Origin: Jeotgalibacillus sp. ET6
GTDB lineage: Bacteria; Bacillota; Bacilli; Bacillales; Jeotgalibacillaceae
Assembly: GCF_029667115.1 (NCBI RefSeq)
Contig: NZ_JARUIU010000001.1
Location: 434,001 to 498,000 of the forward strand
Length of the DNA stretch: 64,000 nucleotides
Direction: 5' to 3'
Shown here: piece by piece, positions 38,484 through 48,276 of the stretch
Numbering within the stretch: position 1 is the first letter of the stretch
How the letters are laid out: the number at the start of each line of letters is the position of its first letter
The notes under the pieces: generated by a model
What the model was told of the DNA's origin: nothing
What the model saw: only the letters and a program-made list of their open reading frames with translations
The model's database searches: none
Position numbers and translations under genes: made by a program

Positions 38484-40352
38484 TCATTCTGCAAACTCAG
38501 ACAAGTAGTCCCAGCGTTCGATCAGCTGTTCAAGTTCCTCATTGGTTTTTTGCTGTTCTGCCATAATGCGTTCCGCTTTGTCAAAATCACTGCCTATTGT
38601 CTGCATCTCCTGATCAAGCGATTCAATCTTCTCTTCTGCCTGAGCGATTTTACTATCTATTTCTTCCCATTCTTTTTTTTCAAGGTAAGACAGCTTTTTC
38701 TTTTTTTTAGGCTCTTTACCTTCTATTTTTATGGGTTCTGCTTTTGCTTTCACGTTTTCCATTTCCCGTTTAAGATAAGAAGAATAATCCATCTGTATAA
38801 GTTCCACTTTACCCTCTGGCTTAAGCACCAGTAAATGTTCAGCTACTTTGTCCAGAAAGTACCGATCATGGGATACTGTGATAACTGCCCCCTGGAACTC
38901 CTCAATAAATTGTTCCAAAACGGTTAGAGTCTCTGTATCCAGATCGTTTGTTGGTTCATCGAGCAGCAGCACATTTGGCCTTTCCATTAACAAACGCAGA
39001 AGATACAATCTTCTTTTTTCACCGCCTGACAGTTTGTAGATCGGAGTTCCGTGAGTGGAAAGAGGAAACAAAAAGCGCTCCAGCATTTGAGCAGCCGACG
39101 CACTGCCTTCTTCTGTTTGAATGACTTCTGCGCCTTCCCGTATATACTCAATCATTCTTTGGCTGCCATCCATACCAGCGATTTCCTGTGAGAAATAAGC
39201 CAGCTTGACCGTTTGTCCAATATCCACCGTTCCCTGGTCAGGCTCAAGTCTTTTAGCAATAATGTTCAGCAATGTAGATTTTCCCGTGCCGTTCTTCCCG
39301 ATAATTCCGATTCTTGAGGTTCTTTGAACGAGCAGATTTACGTCTTGAAATAACGTTCTTTCATTAAATCCTTTTGAAATGTTCTGCAGTTCTATGACAC
39401 TCTTCCCTAACCTGCTTGAAGTCATCCCCATGGATAATTGATCGTTATTTGAGCTGGTCCCAACTTCCTGCTCGATGGTTTCAAATCGCTGGATTCTGGC
39501 TTTTTGCTTTGTCGTCCTTGCTTTAGCGCCTTTTCTCATCCAAGCCAATTCATTGCGGTATAAGCTCTTCATTTTCTGCATAGACTGCTGTTCTTCTTCT
39601 TCTCTTTGCGCCTTGGCTTCGATAAAGGACTGGTAATTTCCTTTATACGAAAAAGCTCTTCCCTGATCTATTTCAATCATTCTTGTGGAGACCTGATCCA
39701 AGAAATACCGGTCATGAGAAACGATAATGACAGAACCCGAGTATTTTCGTAAGAATTCCTCCAGCCAAAGGATGGCCTCATAGTCAAGATGGTTGGTCGG
39801 TTCATCCAGAAGCAGCAGATCAGGTGTCTCAATCAGAACTTTAGCAAGTGCCACTCTTTTTTTCTGGCCACCTGATAAAGTACCTACAACTGCACCTATA
39901 TCGTGGACACCTAATTTTGAAAGGATAATTTTTGCCTGTGAATTTGCATCCCATGCATCTGCTTTATCCATTCCCTCCTGTGCCTTTAAAACACGCCGCT
40001 GCAGCTCATCTGATTGAGGATTCTTTTCATACTCGTCCATAATTTCTTCGTATTCTCTCATTTGCTGAATGACAGGAGCATTACTTTCGAAAACAGCATT
40101 CAACACGGTGAGCCCTTCTGCTAAATCCGGTTCCTGGGGTAAATACTGGATGCGGTAGTCATTTGGGTGCTTAAATGATCCGCTGTCAGCCCCGTCGATT
40201 CCTGCGATTAAACGCATTAGACTGGATTTACCTGTACCATTAATACCTATAAGACCGATCTTTTCATTCTCTGACACTACAAATGACAGATCACGAAATA
40301 ACGTTTTCTCTCCATATGTTTTTTCAATGTTTTCCGCTGTCAGCTGTTTCAT
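38484..40352 (-). CDS. yfmR: ABC-F ATPase acting on the ribosome (YfmR/Uup type)
   Basis: The 622-residue protein has two ABC domains: Walker A GINGTGKSS and GKNGTGKST, signatures LSGGQKKR and LSGGEKRR, Walker B DLLLLDEPTNHLD and NVLLLDEPTNDLD. There are no membrane helices. The linker between them (about 240-300, basic, ELAWMRKGAKARTTKQKAR) is the P-site tRNA interaction motif. The C-terminal 80 residues form a Lys/Glu-rich coiled coil. Such factors release ribosomes stalled on difficult sequences; YfmR is reported to help with Asp-Pro. The start lies 29 bases inside the end of ypgQ, so translation is coupled. Confidence 0.92.
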   Translation of the reverse strand: MKQLTAENIEKTYGEKTLFRDLSFVVSENEKIGLIGINGTGKSSLMRLIAGIDGADSGSFKHPNDYRIQYLPQEPDLAEGLTVLNAVFESNAPVIQQMREYEEIMDEYEKNPQSDELQRRVLKAQEGMDKADAWDANSQAKIILSKLGVHDIGAVVGTLSGGQKKRVALAKVLIETPDLLLLDEPTNHLDYEAILWLEEFLRKYSGSVIIVSHDRYFLDQVSTRMIEIDQGRAFSYKGNYQSFIEAKAQREEEEQQSMQKMKSLYRNELAWMRKGAKARTTKQKARIQRFETIEQEVGTSSNNDQLSMGMTSSRLGKSVIELQNISKGFNERTLFQDVNLLVQRTSRIGIIGKNGTGKSTLLNIIAKRLEPDQGTVDIGQTVKLAYFSQEIAGMDGSQRMIEYIREGAEVIQTEEGSASAAQMLERFLFPLSTHGTPIYKLSGGEKRRLYLLRLLMERPNVLLLDEPTNDLDTETLTVLEQFIEEFQGAVITVSHDRYFLDKVAEHLLVLKPEGKVELIQMDYSSYLKREMENVKAKAEPIKIEGKEPKKKKKLSYLEKKEWEEIDSKIAQAEEKIESLDQEMQTIGSDFDKAERIMAEQQKTNEELEQLIERWDYLSEFAE

Positions 40353-41001
40353 GCGGATCCCCCCATTCCTTTAAAAACTGTTTAACGAACTCTTCCATAT
40401 ACTTATGTCGATGATTGGCTGCTTTTTTACCGGAATCTGTCAGCATCAGATCTTTTAATTTCAGTAATTTTTCGTGAAAATGATTGATGACCGTCGATTT
40501 TTCTGTTCGATACGCTTCTTTGGTCATCTCATGTCTTACCTGGATTTTCTCGTCATGAAACCTTGAACCGATCGCACCACCATACGTAAACGCCCTTGCA
40601 ATTCCGATTGCTCCCATCGCATCAAGACGGTCAGCGTCGCGAACAATAGCGGCTTCTATGGGAATCTGTTTCTGAGTACACCCTCCGCTATACGAAATGC
40701 ATTGAACAGCCTCTAAAATAAATTTTAAATATTCGTCATCTAATTGTATTTGCTGCAAAACAGACTGAAGTGCTGATTGAGCCTCTTCTTGTGAAGAATA
40801 AAGCTTGTCATCCCCCACGTCATGTAAAAGAGCAATTAAGTCTACTGTCAGTTCATCTGAGCATCCTTCCTCTTTACATAGAAAAAGAGCCGTCCTCCTG
40901 ACACGCTGGATATGATCCCAGTCATGTCCGGAGTGATCGCGCTCAAAAAAGGGCCGGATGCAGTTTTCTGCCGCAGCTATATGTTCAGGCAATAGTTTCA
41001 T
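40324..41001 (-). CDS. ypgQ: HD-domain nucleotide pyrophosphohydrolase YpgQ
   Basis: The 225-residue protein has the HD-superfamily metal residues: GHDWDHIQRVRRTA (His), ALLHDVGDDKLY (His-Asp) and VRDADRLDAMGAIGIAR (Asp). The B. subtilis protein YpgQ is a manganese-dependent pyrophosphohydrolase acting on nucleotides; the same is expected here. It overlaps the following ABC-F gene by 29 bases and the preceding unknown gene by four (40998-41001), so all three genes are translationally linked. Confidence 0.9.
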   Translation of the reverse strand: MKLLPEHIAAAENCIRPFFERDHSGHDWDHIQRVRRTALFLCKEEGCSDELTVDLIALLHDVGDDKLYSSQEEAQSALQSVLQQIQLDDEYLKFILEAVQCISYSGGCTQKQIPIEAAIVRDADRLDAMGAIGIARAFTYGGAIGSRFHDEKIQVRHEMTKEAYRTEKSTVINHFHEKLLKLKDLMLTDSGKKAANHRHKYMEEFVKQFLKEWGDPHETADSGKH

Positions 41002-41519
41002 CGTTTTTTCCCTGTGCTGAGCAAGTCTGTTGTCTCAATGGTATAATACACCATTTCCTCTACATCTCTCAGCATATCCTCTGTAATCGTCCTGTCGAAC
41101 TCTATTGTCATTTCACATATTGGGTCCATTCGATTAGACGAAATTGTCCTAAGCTCGCAGCATCTTTCCTGCCCCCACTGCCCCTTGAATATCTCCAGCT
41201 CCTGCGAACTCCAGGATGTTCCCTTTTTGCGATAGGTAATGGAGATCACCGCCCCTGCAAATTTTTCATGATCTCCATGATCACCAGGAAGCAGCTCAAC
41301 AGCCAGTTTTTTTAAATCTGCTTTTAAGCTCATTTCAGCCTCTATCGAATTTTCAACAGAATAAAATGTGATTGCATAAGCCCTGTTAAGTGAAGCTATA
41401 TCAATTAAGTCAGCACGATTTGTGATCGTAATAGTGCCATCAAGATCACGGTCATAAATCGTGCCTTCCAATACTGTTTTCAAATTATCAAATGCGGTCG
41501 GATCAAACAACCGGAACAC
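40998..41519 (-). CDS. Protein of unknown function upstream of ypgQ
   Basis: The 173-residue soluble protein starts MFRLFDPTAFDNLKTVLEG and contains DLDGTITITNRADLIDIA, YAITFYSVENSIEAEMSLKADL, KFAGAVISITYRK and RDVEEMVYYTIETTD. Alternating hydrophobic residues suggest a two-layer alpha/beta fold. I recognise no catalytic motif and no family name. Cysteines at CCELRT and PICEM are not in a metal pattern. It overlaps ypgQ by four bases (ATGA type) and is expected in the same operon. A start ATG at 41519 has AGAAGGTG in front. Confidence 0.75.
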   Translation of the reverse strand: MFRLFDPTAFDNLKTVLEGTIYDRDLDGTITITNRADLIDIASLNRAYAITFYSVENSIEAEMSLKADLKKLAVELLPGDHGDHEKFAGAVISITYRKKGTSWSSQELEIFKGQWGQERCCELRTISSNRMDPICEMTIEFDRTITEDMLRDVEEMVYYTIETTDLLSTGKKR

Positions 41520-41581
41520 CTTCTTTTAATCGATTTGTTCCATCTTACCATACGAATGGTTACCCGCACTTTTTTGTGTGT

Positions 41582-43267
41582 TTAAAAGAGTCCTTCTGCC
41601 CTGCCGTCTTTGTCAACATCCATCTTAAGTGCGGCGGGTTCTTTCGGAAGACCGGGCATCGTCATGACATTGCCTGTAAGAGCAACAATAAAACCTGCAC
41701 CAATTTTGGGGATAAGATCCCTGATCGTTATGGTGAAATCTTCTGGTCTGCCGAGCAATGCCGCATCGTCTGAAAGTGAATATTGGGTTTTAGCCATACA
41801 TACCGGGAGTGATCCCCAGCCGAATTTCTCAAATTGCTGGATTTGCTTTTCTGCTTTTGAAGAAAAAACAACTCCTTTTGCCCCGTAAACATTGACGGCA
41901 ATTGTATTCATTTTTTCTTTTAGGGAATCACTTAAAGAATAAATAGGGGTAAAGGATTGGCTGGATTCCATCGCTTTTAATACTTCTCCAGCAAGCTCTT
42001 TTCCTCCTTCGCTTCCTTTCCCCCACACTTCAGTTAATCCGTATGGGACCTGATGCATATTGCACCAGTTTGAAAGAAGTTCAATTTCCTCTGCTGTGTC
42101 TGTGTGAAAGCGGTTGATCGCGACTACAAAAGGCAAATTAAATGATTGGATGGTTTCAATATGTTTTTTTAAGTTAGCCAGCCCATCTTCAAGAGCTTGC
42201 GTATTTTCGACCGTCAAATTCTTTTTTTCCATGCCTCCATGCATTTTCAAAGCTCGAATTGTGGCGACAATGACAACCGCATCCGGGGTTTTTTCGATTG
42301 CTTTTGTTTTTATGTTAAGAAATTTTTCTGCTCCTAAATCCGCTCCAAAACCTGCCTCAGTTACCACATAATCCGCGAGCTTAAGTGCAGTTTTTGTTGC
42401 CATCACAGAGTTGCAGCCATGAGCGATATTTGCAAACGGCCCACCATGAACAAGTGCAGGTGTCTGCTCTATTGTTTGTACAAGATTCGGTTTTAACGCA
42501 TCCTTTAACAGAAGTGTCAATGCACCTTCCACACGAAGATTCCCGACGGTTACAGGCTCTTTGTCATAGGTGTAGCCCACGACAATTAAGGAAAGTCTTT
42601 TCTTAAGATCTTCCAGGTCAGCTGCTAAACAGAGGATGGCCATAATTTCTGAAGCAACCGTGATATCAAAGCCATCTTCTCTTGGCACACCCTGTACGGC
42701 GCCCCCGAGACCCACTATGATATTTCTTAAAGCACGGTCATTAATATCCATAACACGTTTCCAGATAATTCTTCTCGGATCGATATTCAACTCATTTCCC
42801 TGGTGAATATGGTTGTCTATAAACGCAGCAAGCGCATTATTGGCAGAGGTAATGGCATGAATGTCGCCGGTAAAATGAAGATTAATATCCTCCATCGGAA
42901 GAACCTGGGCATAGCCTCCGCCGGTAGCTCCTCCTTTGACTCCCATAACCGGGCCTAATGAGGGCTCCCGCATTGCTATCATTGTGTTTTTGCCAAGTTT
43001 TTTCAACGCATCTCCCAGTCCGACTGTCACCGTAGATTTTCCTTCTCCGGCAGGGGTCGGGTTAATCGAAGTAACCAGGATTAACTTTCCCTCTTTAGCT
43101 GTTTGGACACGCCGTATCGCATCAAAACCGATTTTAGCCTTGAATTTTCCATATAACTCAAGATCTTCATCGTTTAAGCCAATTTGATTTGCAACTTGGA
43201 TAATCGGCTGCATCTTTGAACGCTGGGCAATTTCAATATCAGACGGAACTGTTTTGTTTATTGTCAT
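41582..43267 (-). CDS. fhs: Formate-tetrahydrofolate ligase
   Basis: The 561-residue protein has the ATP loop [21 protein letters not shown] in its N-terminal part, then [38 protein letters not shown] and [19 protein letters not shown], all standard Fhs text. It makes 10-formyl-THF from formate, ATP and THF in the cytoplasm for one-carbon metabolism. Length is normal (about 556-560). It is transcribed alone; the 150-base upstream gap shows no recognisable riboswitch. Confidence 0.97.
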   Translation of the reverse strand: MTINKTVPSDIEIAQRSKMQPIIQVANQIGLNDEDLELYGKFKAKIGFDAIRRVQTAKEGKLILVTSINPTPAGEGKSTVTVGLGDALKKLGKNTMIAMREPSLGPVMGVKGGATGGGYAQVLPMEDINLHFTGDIHAITSANNALAAFIDNHIHQGNELNIDPRRIIWKRVMDINDRALRNIIVGLGGAVQGVPREDGFDITVASEIMAILCLAADLEDLKKRLSLIVVGYTYDKEPVTVGNLRVEGALTLLLKDALKPNLVQTIEQTPALVHGGPFANIAHGCNSVMATKTALKLADYVVTEAGFGADLGAEKFLNIKTKAIEKTPDAVVIVATIRALKMHGGMEKKNLTVENTQALEDGLANLKKHIETIQSFNLPFVVAINRFHTDTAEEIELLSNWCNMHQVPYGLTEVWGKGSEGGKELAGEVLKAMESSQSFTPIYSLSDSLKEKMNTIAVNVYGAKGVVFSSKAEKQIQQFEKFGWGSLPVCMAKTQYSLSDDAALLGRPEDFTITIRDLIPKIGAGFIVALTGNVMTMPGLPKEPAALKMDVDKDGRAEGLF

Positions 43268-43415
43268 GGTAACCCTCCATCATATATGTACTTTTATCAT
43301 CATATCACGAATAGAAATGGCACTGTTTTAAGTAGCTGCTAAACATTGGATTACTTCTGTCTATTTAAGCTATGCTTTTTTAAAACCGTACGCAACGGCA
43401 GCTTTCATTCTATTT

Positions 43416-44090
43416 TTACTTTTCATAAATAAAAAGAGTGAAAAACGTTAAACTCTGCTTTAATTGCTTGCTCAAACCCTCTTTATTTACATGAATGGCT
43501 TCATTTTTGTATACGTGAACTTCATCAAGATAAGTCCAATTCAATTGAGCAGCAATCCCTTGAAATTCCCACGGCATCATCGTGTTACATATAGAATGAC
43601 CATCAATCAGCCGATTAAAACTGTTTGCGCGGGGTGCAGCTGTCGGCCCTAAAATGGCGATAAAAATTTTGCCTTTTTCAGAAAGAAGCGAATGAATGGT
43701 TTTTAACGCTTCATACGGGTTTTCCATCCACTCCAATGAATTGATACACATGGCGCCGTCAAAAGACCCATGTTTAAACTTAATATCTTCAACCCTGCCT
43801 TCCAGATATCGAACCTTCGTATGTGAATTTTGATGGTTTGCATATTGAATCATTTCTTTCGAAGGATCAATGCCGGTCACCTCATATCCGCTATCTCCCA
43901 GCAGCCTGGAACCAACGCCATCACCGCACCCGATATCCAGTATGGATGATCCTTGAGACAAAAATTCTTGAACTGCAGGAAGAACAGATTTTCTGCTGCC
44001 CTGCGTCCACATCGTGAAGGATTTTTTGTGCCACTCCTCCGCTTTTTCATCCCATTGAATCCGTGACTGCTCTTTCCAGCGTTCATTCAT
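43416..44090 (-). CDS. Class I SAM-dependent methyltransferase, target unknown
   Basis: From ATG 44090 (AAGGAG eight bases upstream) the product is 224 residues; a GTG three codons earlier is within the ribosome site. It shows the SAM motifs SSILDIGCGDGVGSRLL, VTGIDPSKEMIQYA and SFDGAMCINSLEWMENPYEAL. The order and YLEGRVEDIKF fit the UbiE/COQ5-like small-molecule group. The substrate cannot be told. It ends about 150 bases before the start of fhs and begins 27 bases downstream of the mntR terminator. Confidence 0.87.
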   Translation of the reverse strand: MNERWKEQSRIQWDEKAEEWHKKSFTMWTQGSRKSVLPAVQEFLSQGSSILDIGCGDGVGSRLLGDSGYEVTGIDPSKEMIQYANHQNSHTKVRYLEGRVEDIKFKHGSFDGAMCINSLEWMENPYEALKTIHSLLSEKGKIFIAILGPTAAPRANSFNRLIDGHSICNTMMPWEFQGIAAQLNWTYLDEVHVYKNEAIHVNKEGLSKQLKQSLTFFTLFIYEK

Positions 44091-44117
44091 ATCTATCACT
44101 CCTTTTAAGAAAATGTT

Positions 44118-44142
44118 AAAAAACCTCCCGGGTCTGGGAGGC
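44118..44142 (-). terminator. Terminator after mntR
   Basis: CCTCCC-agaccc-GGGAGG followed by TTTTTT on the minus strand, directly after the mntR stop. Confidence 0.88.
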
Positions 44143-44146
44143 TCTG

Positions 44147-44566
44147 TTAAAGTTCTTCTTTTTCCTGAAGACTTCTTAATTCTTCAATCAGCTCAGGGCG
44201 GTTTTCAAACATTTGCACTAAATCACCGATTCTGTCAATTGAATTCCAGCTGAGGTGATGCTCAATTCCTTCTACGTCAATATAGATATTTTCATCCTTA
44301 ACTCCGATGATCTGTAAGAATTGTTCAAGAAGCTCGTGTCTGTAGACAAGGCGCTTGCCAATTTTCGTTCCTTTTTTAGTCAATACCAGTCCTCTGTACT
44401 TTTCATAAACTAAATATTCATCTTTATCCAGTTTTTGTACCATTTTGGTGACCGAGGAAGGATGGACAGATAATGCATCAGCTATATCTGAAACACGGGC
44501 GTATCCCTTGTTATCAATTAATAAATAGATTTGTTCAATATAATCCTCCATGCTTGGCGTTGGCAT
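44147..44566 (-). CDS. mntR: Manganese-responsive repressor MntR
   Basis: From ATG 44566 (GAGGAGG eight bases upstream) the product is 139 residues and begins [20 protein letters not shown], nearly identical to B. subtilis MntR; ten codons upstream are extra. It has a DtxR-type winged helix ([22 protein letters not shown]) and metal ligands Asp8, Glu and His residues in [15 protein letters not shown]. With manganese bound, it represses manganese uptake. It lies 90 bases downstream of the mnt transport genes, and an MntR box sits before mntA. Confidence 0.96.
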   Translation of the reverse strand: MPTPSMEDYIEQIYLLIDNKGYARVSDIADALSVHPSSVTKMVQKLDKDEYLVYEKYRGLVLTKKGTKIGKRLVYRHELLEQFLQIIGVKDENIYIDVEGIEHHLSWNSIDRIGDLVQMFENRPELIEELRSLQEKEEL

Positions 44567-44655
44567 GTGGGGTTCCTCCTCATTCATCTCCAGCAAAAAA
44601 AGACGTGATCATTAAAAAGTTTACTATAAGGGAGGTGTGGACACAACTCGTTCCA

Positions 44656-45528
44656 TTAAATTTCGCCAGGTTTGTGAAACCATTTCGCTAATTGACCGTG
44701 ACGCGGACTAAATAAATAACTGAAAACAAACAGGATTCCAGTAGCAAAAGCCATTGAACCTGATATCGATGTATTCAGCCAAATGGCAATTCCATATCCC
44801 GCACAGCTTGATGCTGCTCCAATTACAGCACTGATGATCAACATCGTCAGCAGCTTATCCGTCCATAAATTCGCCGCAGCTGCAGGGGTAATAAGCATGG
44901 CAACAACCATTATTGCCCCAACTGCATCAAAAGCCGCAACGGTTGTGACAGAAACAAGTGTCATAAATACGTAGTGCATCAGCAGCACAGGAATTCCCAG
45001 ACTGGCTGCAAGAGCAGGATCAAAGGTTGTCACTTTCCACTCTTTATAAAATAATGCAATCACTGCAATGACGATAATTGTTATGATCATTAACAATAGA
45101 GTCGCCTGAGGGATTTGACCGATTACAGGAAGATGAACCGTATTCCATGGGATAAAAGAGATTTCACCCATTAAGGCATGATTAACATCCAAGTGAACAT
45201 TCCCTACCGAGGTCGAAATTAAAATCACGCCAATTGCAAAGAGGGTGGTAAAGACAACTCCAATTGCTGCATCACTGTGTATGCCGGTTGACTCAAACCA
45301 TTGAACCAGCCACGCCGTCAGTAATCCTGCGAGCATTGCCCCAATCAGCATGCTTCCCCCATCGAGTGAGGAAGAAATTAAATAAGCGGATACAATCCCT
45401 AATAAAACCGTGTGGCTGATTGCATCTGCCATCATTGCCATCTTTCTTAAAATTAGTAATACCCCAACAAGACCGCAGCTGATTCCCACTAGAGAGCCTG
45501 TAAGGAGGATCCATGCTGTATAACTCAT
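44656..45528 (-). CDS. mntD: Manganese ABC transporter, second permease
   Basis: The 290-residue protein has eight hydrophobic segments and the ABC-3 permease text GLVGVLLILRKMAMMADAISHTVLLG and SVTTVAAFDAVGAIMVVAMLITPAAAA (in parts). It ends with a His-containing tail (FSPRHGQLAKWFHKPG). The B. subtilis mnt operon has two permease genes, C and D; this is the last in line. The ATG overlaps the stop of the preceding permease gene (ATGA, 45525-45528). Confidence 0.92.
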   Translation of the reverse strand: MSYTAWILLTGSLVGISCGLVGVLLILRKMAMMADAISHTVLLGIVSAYLISSSLDGGSMLIGAMLAGLLTAWLVQWFESTGIHSDAAIGVVFTTLFAIGVILISTSVGNVHLDVNHALMGEISFIPWNTVHLPVIGQIPQATLLLMIITIIVIAVIALFYKEWKVTTFDPALAASLGIPVLLMHYVFMTLVSVTTVAAFDAVGAIMVVAMLITPAAAANLWTDKLLTMLIISAVIGAASSCAGYGIAIWLNTSISGSMAFATGILFVFSYLFSPRHGQLAKWFHKPGEI

Positions 45529-46436
45529 TTTTCATCCCCTCCACTCGTTCCGTCAGACTGCAGTGCAGTTTTATTAATATACCGCTTTAAATGGAACAAC
45601 CCTTTTTCTGCTCCAAAAAACAGCGAGAGAATAAAGATCCCTGATGATGTAACCACAATAAAAGGTCCTGTAGGCAGATTGCTTTCCGAAGAGCTGATAA
45701 GCGTTCCAGCAGCTCCCGCAAATCCACCGAAAAAACCTGAAAGTAAAAACAGGATAAGCAATGAATGCGTCCAGTACCTTGCACTTAAAGCGGGGATGAT
45801 TAAAAGAGCAGCCATAAGGATAACTCCCACAGCCTGGATGACGATTACAATAACAAGAACAAGTAAAAATGTATATAAGCTTGAAAACAGGTGAGCATTA
45901 ATCCCCATCATATTGGCATGCTGAGGATCAAATAAGACGACTTTCCACTGCTTAAAAAATACAAAAATTAACAGCATGACTAGAAGTGCAAGCCCGCCCA
46001 TCACATAGGTGTCAGACCTGACCATTGATGCAGCCTGCCCGAAAATAAAGCTGTCAAGTCCGCTTTGGCCCCCGCCTGACCGGTTGGCAATGGAGAGAAG
46101 CATAATCCCTCCCCCAAAGAATACGGACAGGATAATCCCCATTGCAGCGTCTCGTTTGATTCGTGTGCTTTGTTCAATCCCGTATATAAAAAAAGCAGCA
46201 ATCAATCCGCTTATTCCTGCCCCAATAATCAGCACAGGCAGCTGTTTTTCGCCCGTAAGCAAAAAAGCCAGAATGACACCAGGAAGAGCTGCATGGGAAA
46301 TCGCATCACTCATCAGCCCCTGCTGCCGTAAGTTGGACATGACTCCAACCATACCCGCCGCCATCCCAAGAAGAATGGTGGAAATAAAAACCCATTGAAA
46401 ATTACTGCTTTCAAAGAGACTCAGCAATCTGATCAC
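45525..46436 (-). CDS. mntC: Manganese ABC transporter, first permease
   Basis: The frame opens at 46463, but the first convincing start is the GTG at 46436 behind GGATGGGAA, giving 303 residues beginning at IRLLSLFESSNFQWVF. It has eight hydrophobic segments and ABC-3 permease text: GVMSNLRQQGLMSDAISHAALPG and IVIQAVGVILMAALLIIPALSA (each partly quoted). It overlaps the ATPase gene by 26 bases and the next permease by four. It forms the membrane channel for Mn(II) with MntD. Confidence 0.9.
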   Translation of the reverse strand: MIRLLSLFESSNFQWVFISTILLGMAAGMVGVMSNLRQQGLMSDAISHAALPGVILAFLLTGEKQLPVLIIGAGISGLIAAFFIYGIEQSTRIKRDAAMGIILSVFFGGGIMLLSIANRSGGGQSGLDSFIFGQAASMVRSDTYVMGGLALLVMLLIFVFFKQWKVVLFDPQHANMMGINAHLFSSLYTFLLVLVIVIVIQAVGVILMAALLIIPALSARYWTHSLLILFLLSGFFGGFAGAAGTLISSSESNLPTGPFIVVTSSGIFILSLFFGAEKGLFHLKRYINKTALQSDGTSGGDEK

Positions 46437-47169
46437 TTCCCATCCAATGGATTTCTCCTCCATATGTTTTTTTCAAAGATGTTTTTGTAAAAGTCTCTTC
46501 AGTCGGACCATAGGCAATCAACTGTTTATTTAACAGGAGAACATGATCAAAATAAGCAGGGACAGTCTGGAGGTCATGATGAACAACCAGCACGGTTTTT
46601 CCTTTGCTTTTGAGTTCCTTTAAAACAGAAATGATGGTTTTTTCGGTCTTTGCATCGACGCCCGCAAAAGGTTCATCCATGAAATACAGATCTGCATCCT
46701 GAACAAGCGCTCTTGCTAAAAATACTCTTTGCTGCTGACCGCCTGACAGCTGACTGATCTGCCTGTTGGCATACTCAGCCATGTTCACTTTTTCAAGCGC
46801 TTCAATCGCAAGCTTTCGATGTTTTTTTCCTGGATAGTGAAACCAACCGATCTGTCCGTACAAACCCATGGTTACAACGTCTAGAACATTTGTAGGGAAA
46901 TCCCAGTCTACTGCTCCGCGCTGCGGAACATATCCAAGTCGATTTGTTAATTTTTTTTCTTTGCCATTAAAAAATTCGATAGAGCCTGTCATACGGGGCT
47001 GAAGTCCAAGAATCGCTTTAATCATAGTAGACTTGCCTGCACCATTGGGTCCCACAACCCCGGTAAGTGTTCCTTCTTCTATCGAAAAGGTAAGTGAGTC
47101 CAAAACAACTTTCTTTTGATAAGCAGATGATAAATTTTTAACAGAAAGGGCAGTCACTTTATTCACCAT
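46411..47169 (-). CDS. mntB: Manganese ABC transporter, ATP-binding protein
   Basis: The product is about 252 residues from ATG 47169; GTG 47157, better spaced from AGAGGA, would remove four residues. It has Walker A GPNGAGKSTMI, the Q-loop in GYVPQRGAVDWDFP typical of Mn/Zn ABC ATPases, the signature QLSGGQQQRVFLARAL and Walker B YFMDEPFAGVD. It powers Mn(II) import in the cytoplasm. It overlaps the end of mntA (stop at 47159) and the start of the first permease, so the operon is tightly coupled. Confidence 0.94.
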   Translation of the reverse strand: MVNKVTALSVKNLSSAYQKKVVLDSLTFSIEEGTLTGVVGPNGAGKSTMIKAILGLQPRMTGSIEFFNGKEKKLTNRLGYVPQRGAVDWDFPTNVLDVVTMGLYGQIGWFHYPGKKHRKLAIEALEKVNMAEYANRQISQLSGGQQQRVFLARALVQDADLYFMDEPFAGVDAKTEKTIISVLKELKSKGKTVLVVHHDLQTVPAYFDHVLLLNKQLIAYGPTEETFTKTSLKKTYGGEIHWMGSDQIAESL

Positions 47170-48094
47170 CCTCTTGCAAAGCTTTTGAAATTGTTTTTGC
47201 GTTATGAAGATACATTCCAATATAGGTGCCTTCTTCTGTTTCTTCTTCACCCATTGCATCTGAATACAATTCTCCACCAAGGCTCACTTTATGTCCTGAC
47301 TGCTCAGCCCCTTGAATAACAGCTTGAATAGAGCGGTCACTAATGCTGCTTTCCACAAAAACAGATGGGATTTCACGTTCTGTAAGAAGATTAACCGTTT
47401 GCTGAATTTCATTTATTCCAACTTCGTCTTCGGTGCTTAAGCCTTGCAAACCGATGACTTCCAGGTCATGCATCCTTCCAAAGTACCCGAAAGCATCATG
47501 AGCCGTTACCAGCACTCTTTTTTCTTCGTCAATGCTTCCCATTAGATTCTCTGACTCTTCAATCAGACTGTCCAACTCCTCAAAGTAGGCATTTTTTTGA
47601 TCCTCCAGCACTTCTTCATCTTCAGGCAGCAGTTCAATAAGCTCTGATGTGGCACTTTCTAATGCTTCTTTCCATAAAGGAACATCAAACCAAATATGTG
47701 GATCCACTACTTCGGGATTATCCGCATCAGTCAGCAGGTTTTCTTCTTCTACAGCTTCACCCAGTGCAAGAACAGGCTTTGAACCTGATATCTGCTCAAA
47801 AATTTCATCCATTTTCCCCTCTAAATGAAGCCCGTTGTAAAAAACGATGTCTGCTTCCTGCAGTGCATTGATGTCATTTTGAGTGGCCTGGTAGGAATGA
47901 GGGTCAACTCCAGGCCCCATTAATGACGTCACTTCCACAAGATCCCCTCCTATTTCGGAAACAGAGTCACCAATTTGAGAGGTTGTGGCCACTACCTTAA
48001 CCGGACTTTCATCCGCTTGTTGTTCTTGATCACCACAGGCTGTCAGTAATCCCCCAATAAGCATCAAACCCATAGCCGCACTTTGTTTTTTCAT
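47159..48094 (-). CDS. mntA: Manganese-binding lipoprotein of the ABC transporter
   Basis: From ATG 48094 (AGGAGGAG upstream) the product is 311 residues; 16 codons further upstream are not used. The lipobox LLTACGDQ follows a short signal. It is a cluster A-I metal-binding protein: VDPHSYQATQNDI (His), VDPHIWFDV (His), TAHDAFGYFG (His-Asp) and the C-terminal LYSDAMG (Asp) supply ligands. Acidic stretches are common, as in exported proteins of salt-tolerant Bacillaceae. It captures Mn(II) outside the membrane. First gene of mntABCD, under the MntR box. Confidence 0.94.
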   Translation of the reverse strand: MKKQSAAMGLMLIGGLLTACGDQEQQADESPVKVVATTSQIGDSVSEIGGDLVEVTSLMGPGVDPHSYQATQNDINALQEADIVFYNGLHLEGKMDEIFEQISGSKPVLALGEAVEEENLLTDADNPEVVDPHIWFDVPLWKEALESATSELIELLPEDEEVLEDQKNAYFEELDSLIEESENLMGSIDEEKRVLVTAHDAFGYFGRMHDLEVIGLQGLSTEDEVGINEIQQTVNLLTEREIPSVFVESSISDRSIQAVIQGAEQSGHKVSLGGELYSDAMGEEETEEGTYIGMYLHNAKTISKALQEDGE

Positions 48095-48171
48095 TTTGAA
48101 AACTCCTCCTGCTGATAAAGTTAATAAGATTATATTGTTCATACACCAAAGTATTCACCTTAGTTATAAAT

Positions 48172-48214
48172 GTTTCCTTAAGGCAACTTTAATTTATTTA
48201 TCAGCTATTGTCAA
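48172..48214 (-). promoter_or_regulatory. mntA promoter with MntR box
   Basis: On the minus strand TTGACA (48214-48209), 17 bases, TAAAGT (48191-48186). AGTTGCCTTAAGGAAAC (48188-48172) overlaps the -10 and start and matches the published B. subtilis MntR box TTTGCCTTAAGGAAAC at nearly every base. MntR with Mn(II) would block initiation. Confidence 0.9.
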
Positions 48215-48246
48215 CCGAATTAATTAATTGAAAATTCAATCGTTTC

Positions 48247-48276
48247 TTGACGCTGCTTTTCCTTTTGATGTATAGT
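48247..48276 (+). promoter_or_regulatory. cspD promoter
   Basis: TTGACG (48247-48252), 18 bases, TATAGT (48271-48276). The leader to the ATG is about 95 bases, long as in cold-shock mRNAs, with a small GCAC/GTGC hairpin before the ribosome site. Confidence 0.75.

Noticed and set aside
43268-43415. Tetrahydrofolate or ZTP riboswitch before fhs
   Set aside because: I looked for the conserved cores and found none in the 150-base gap.
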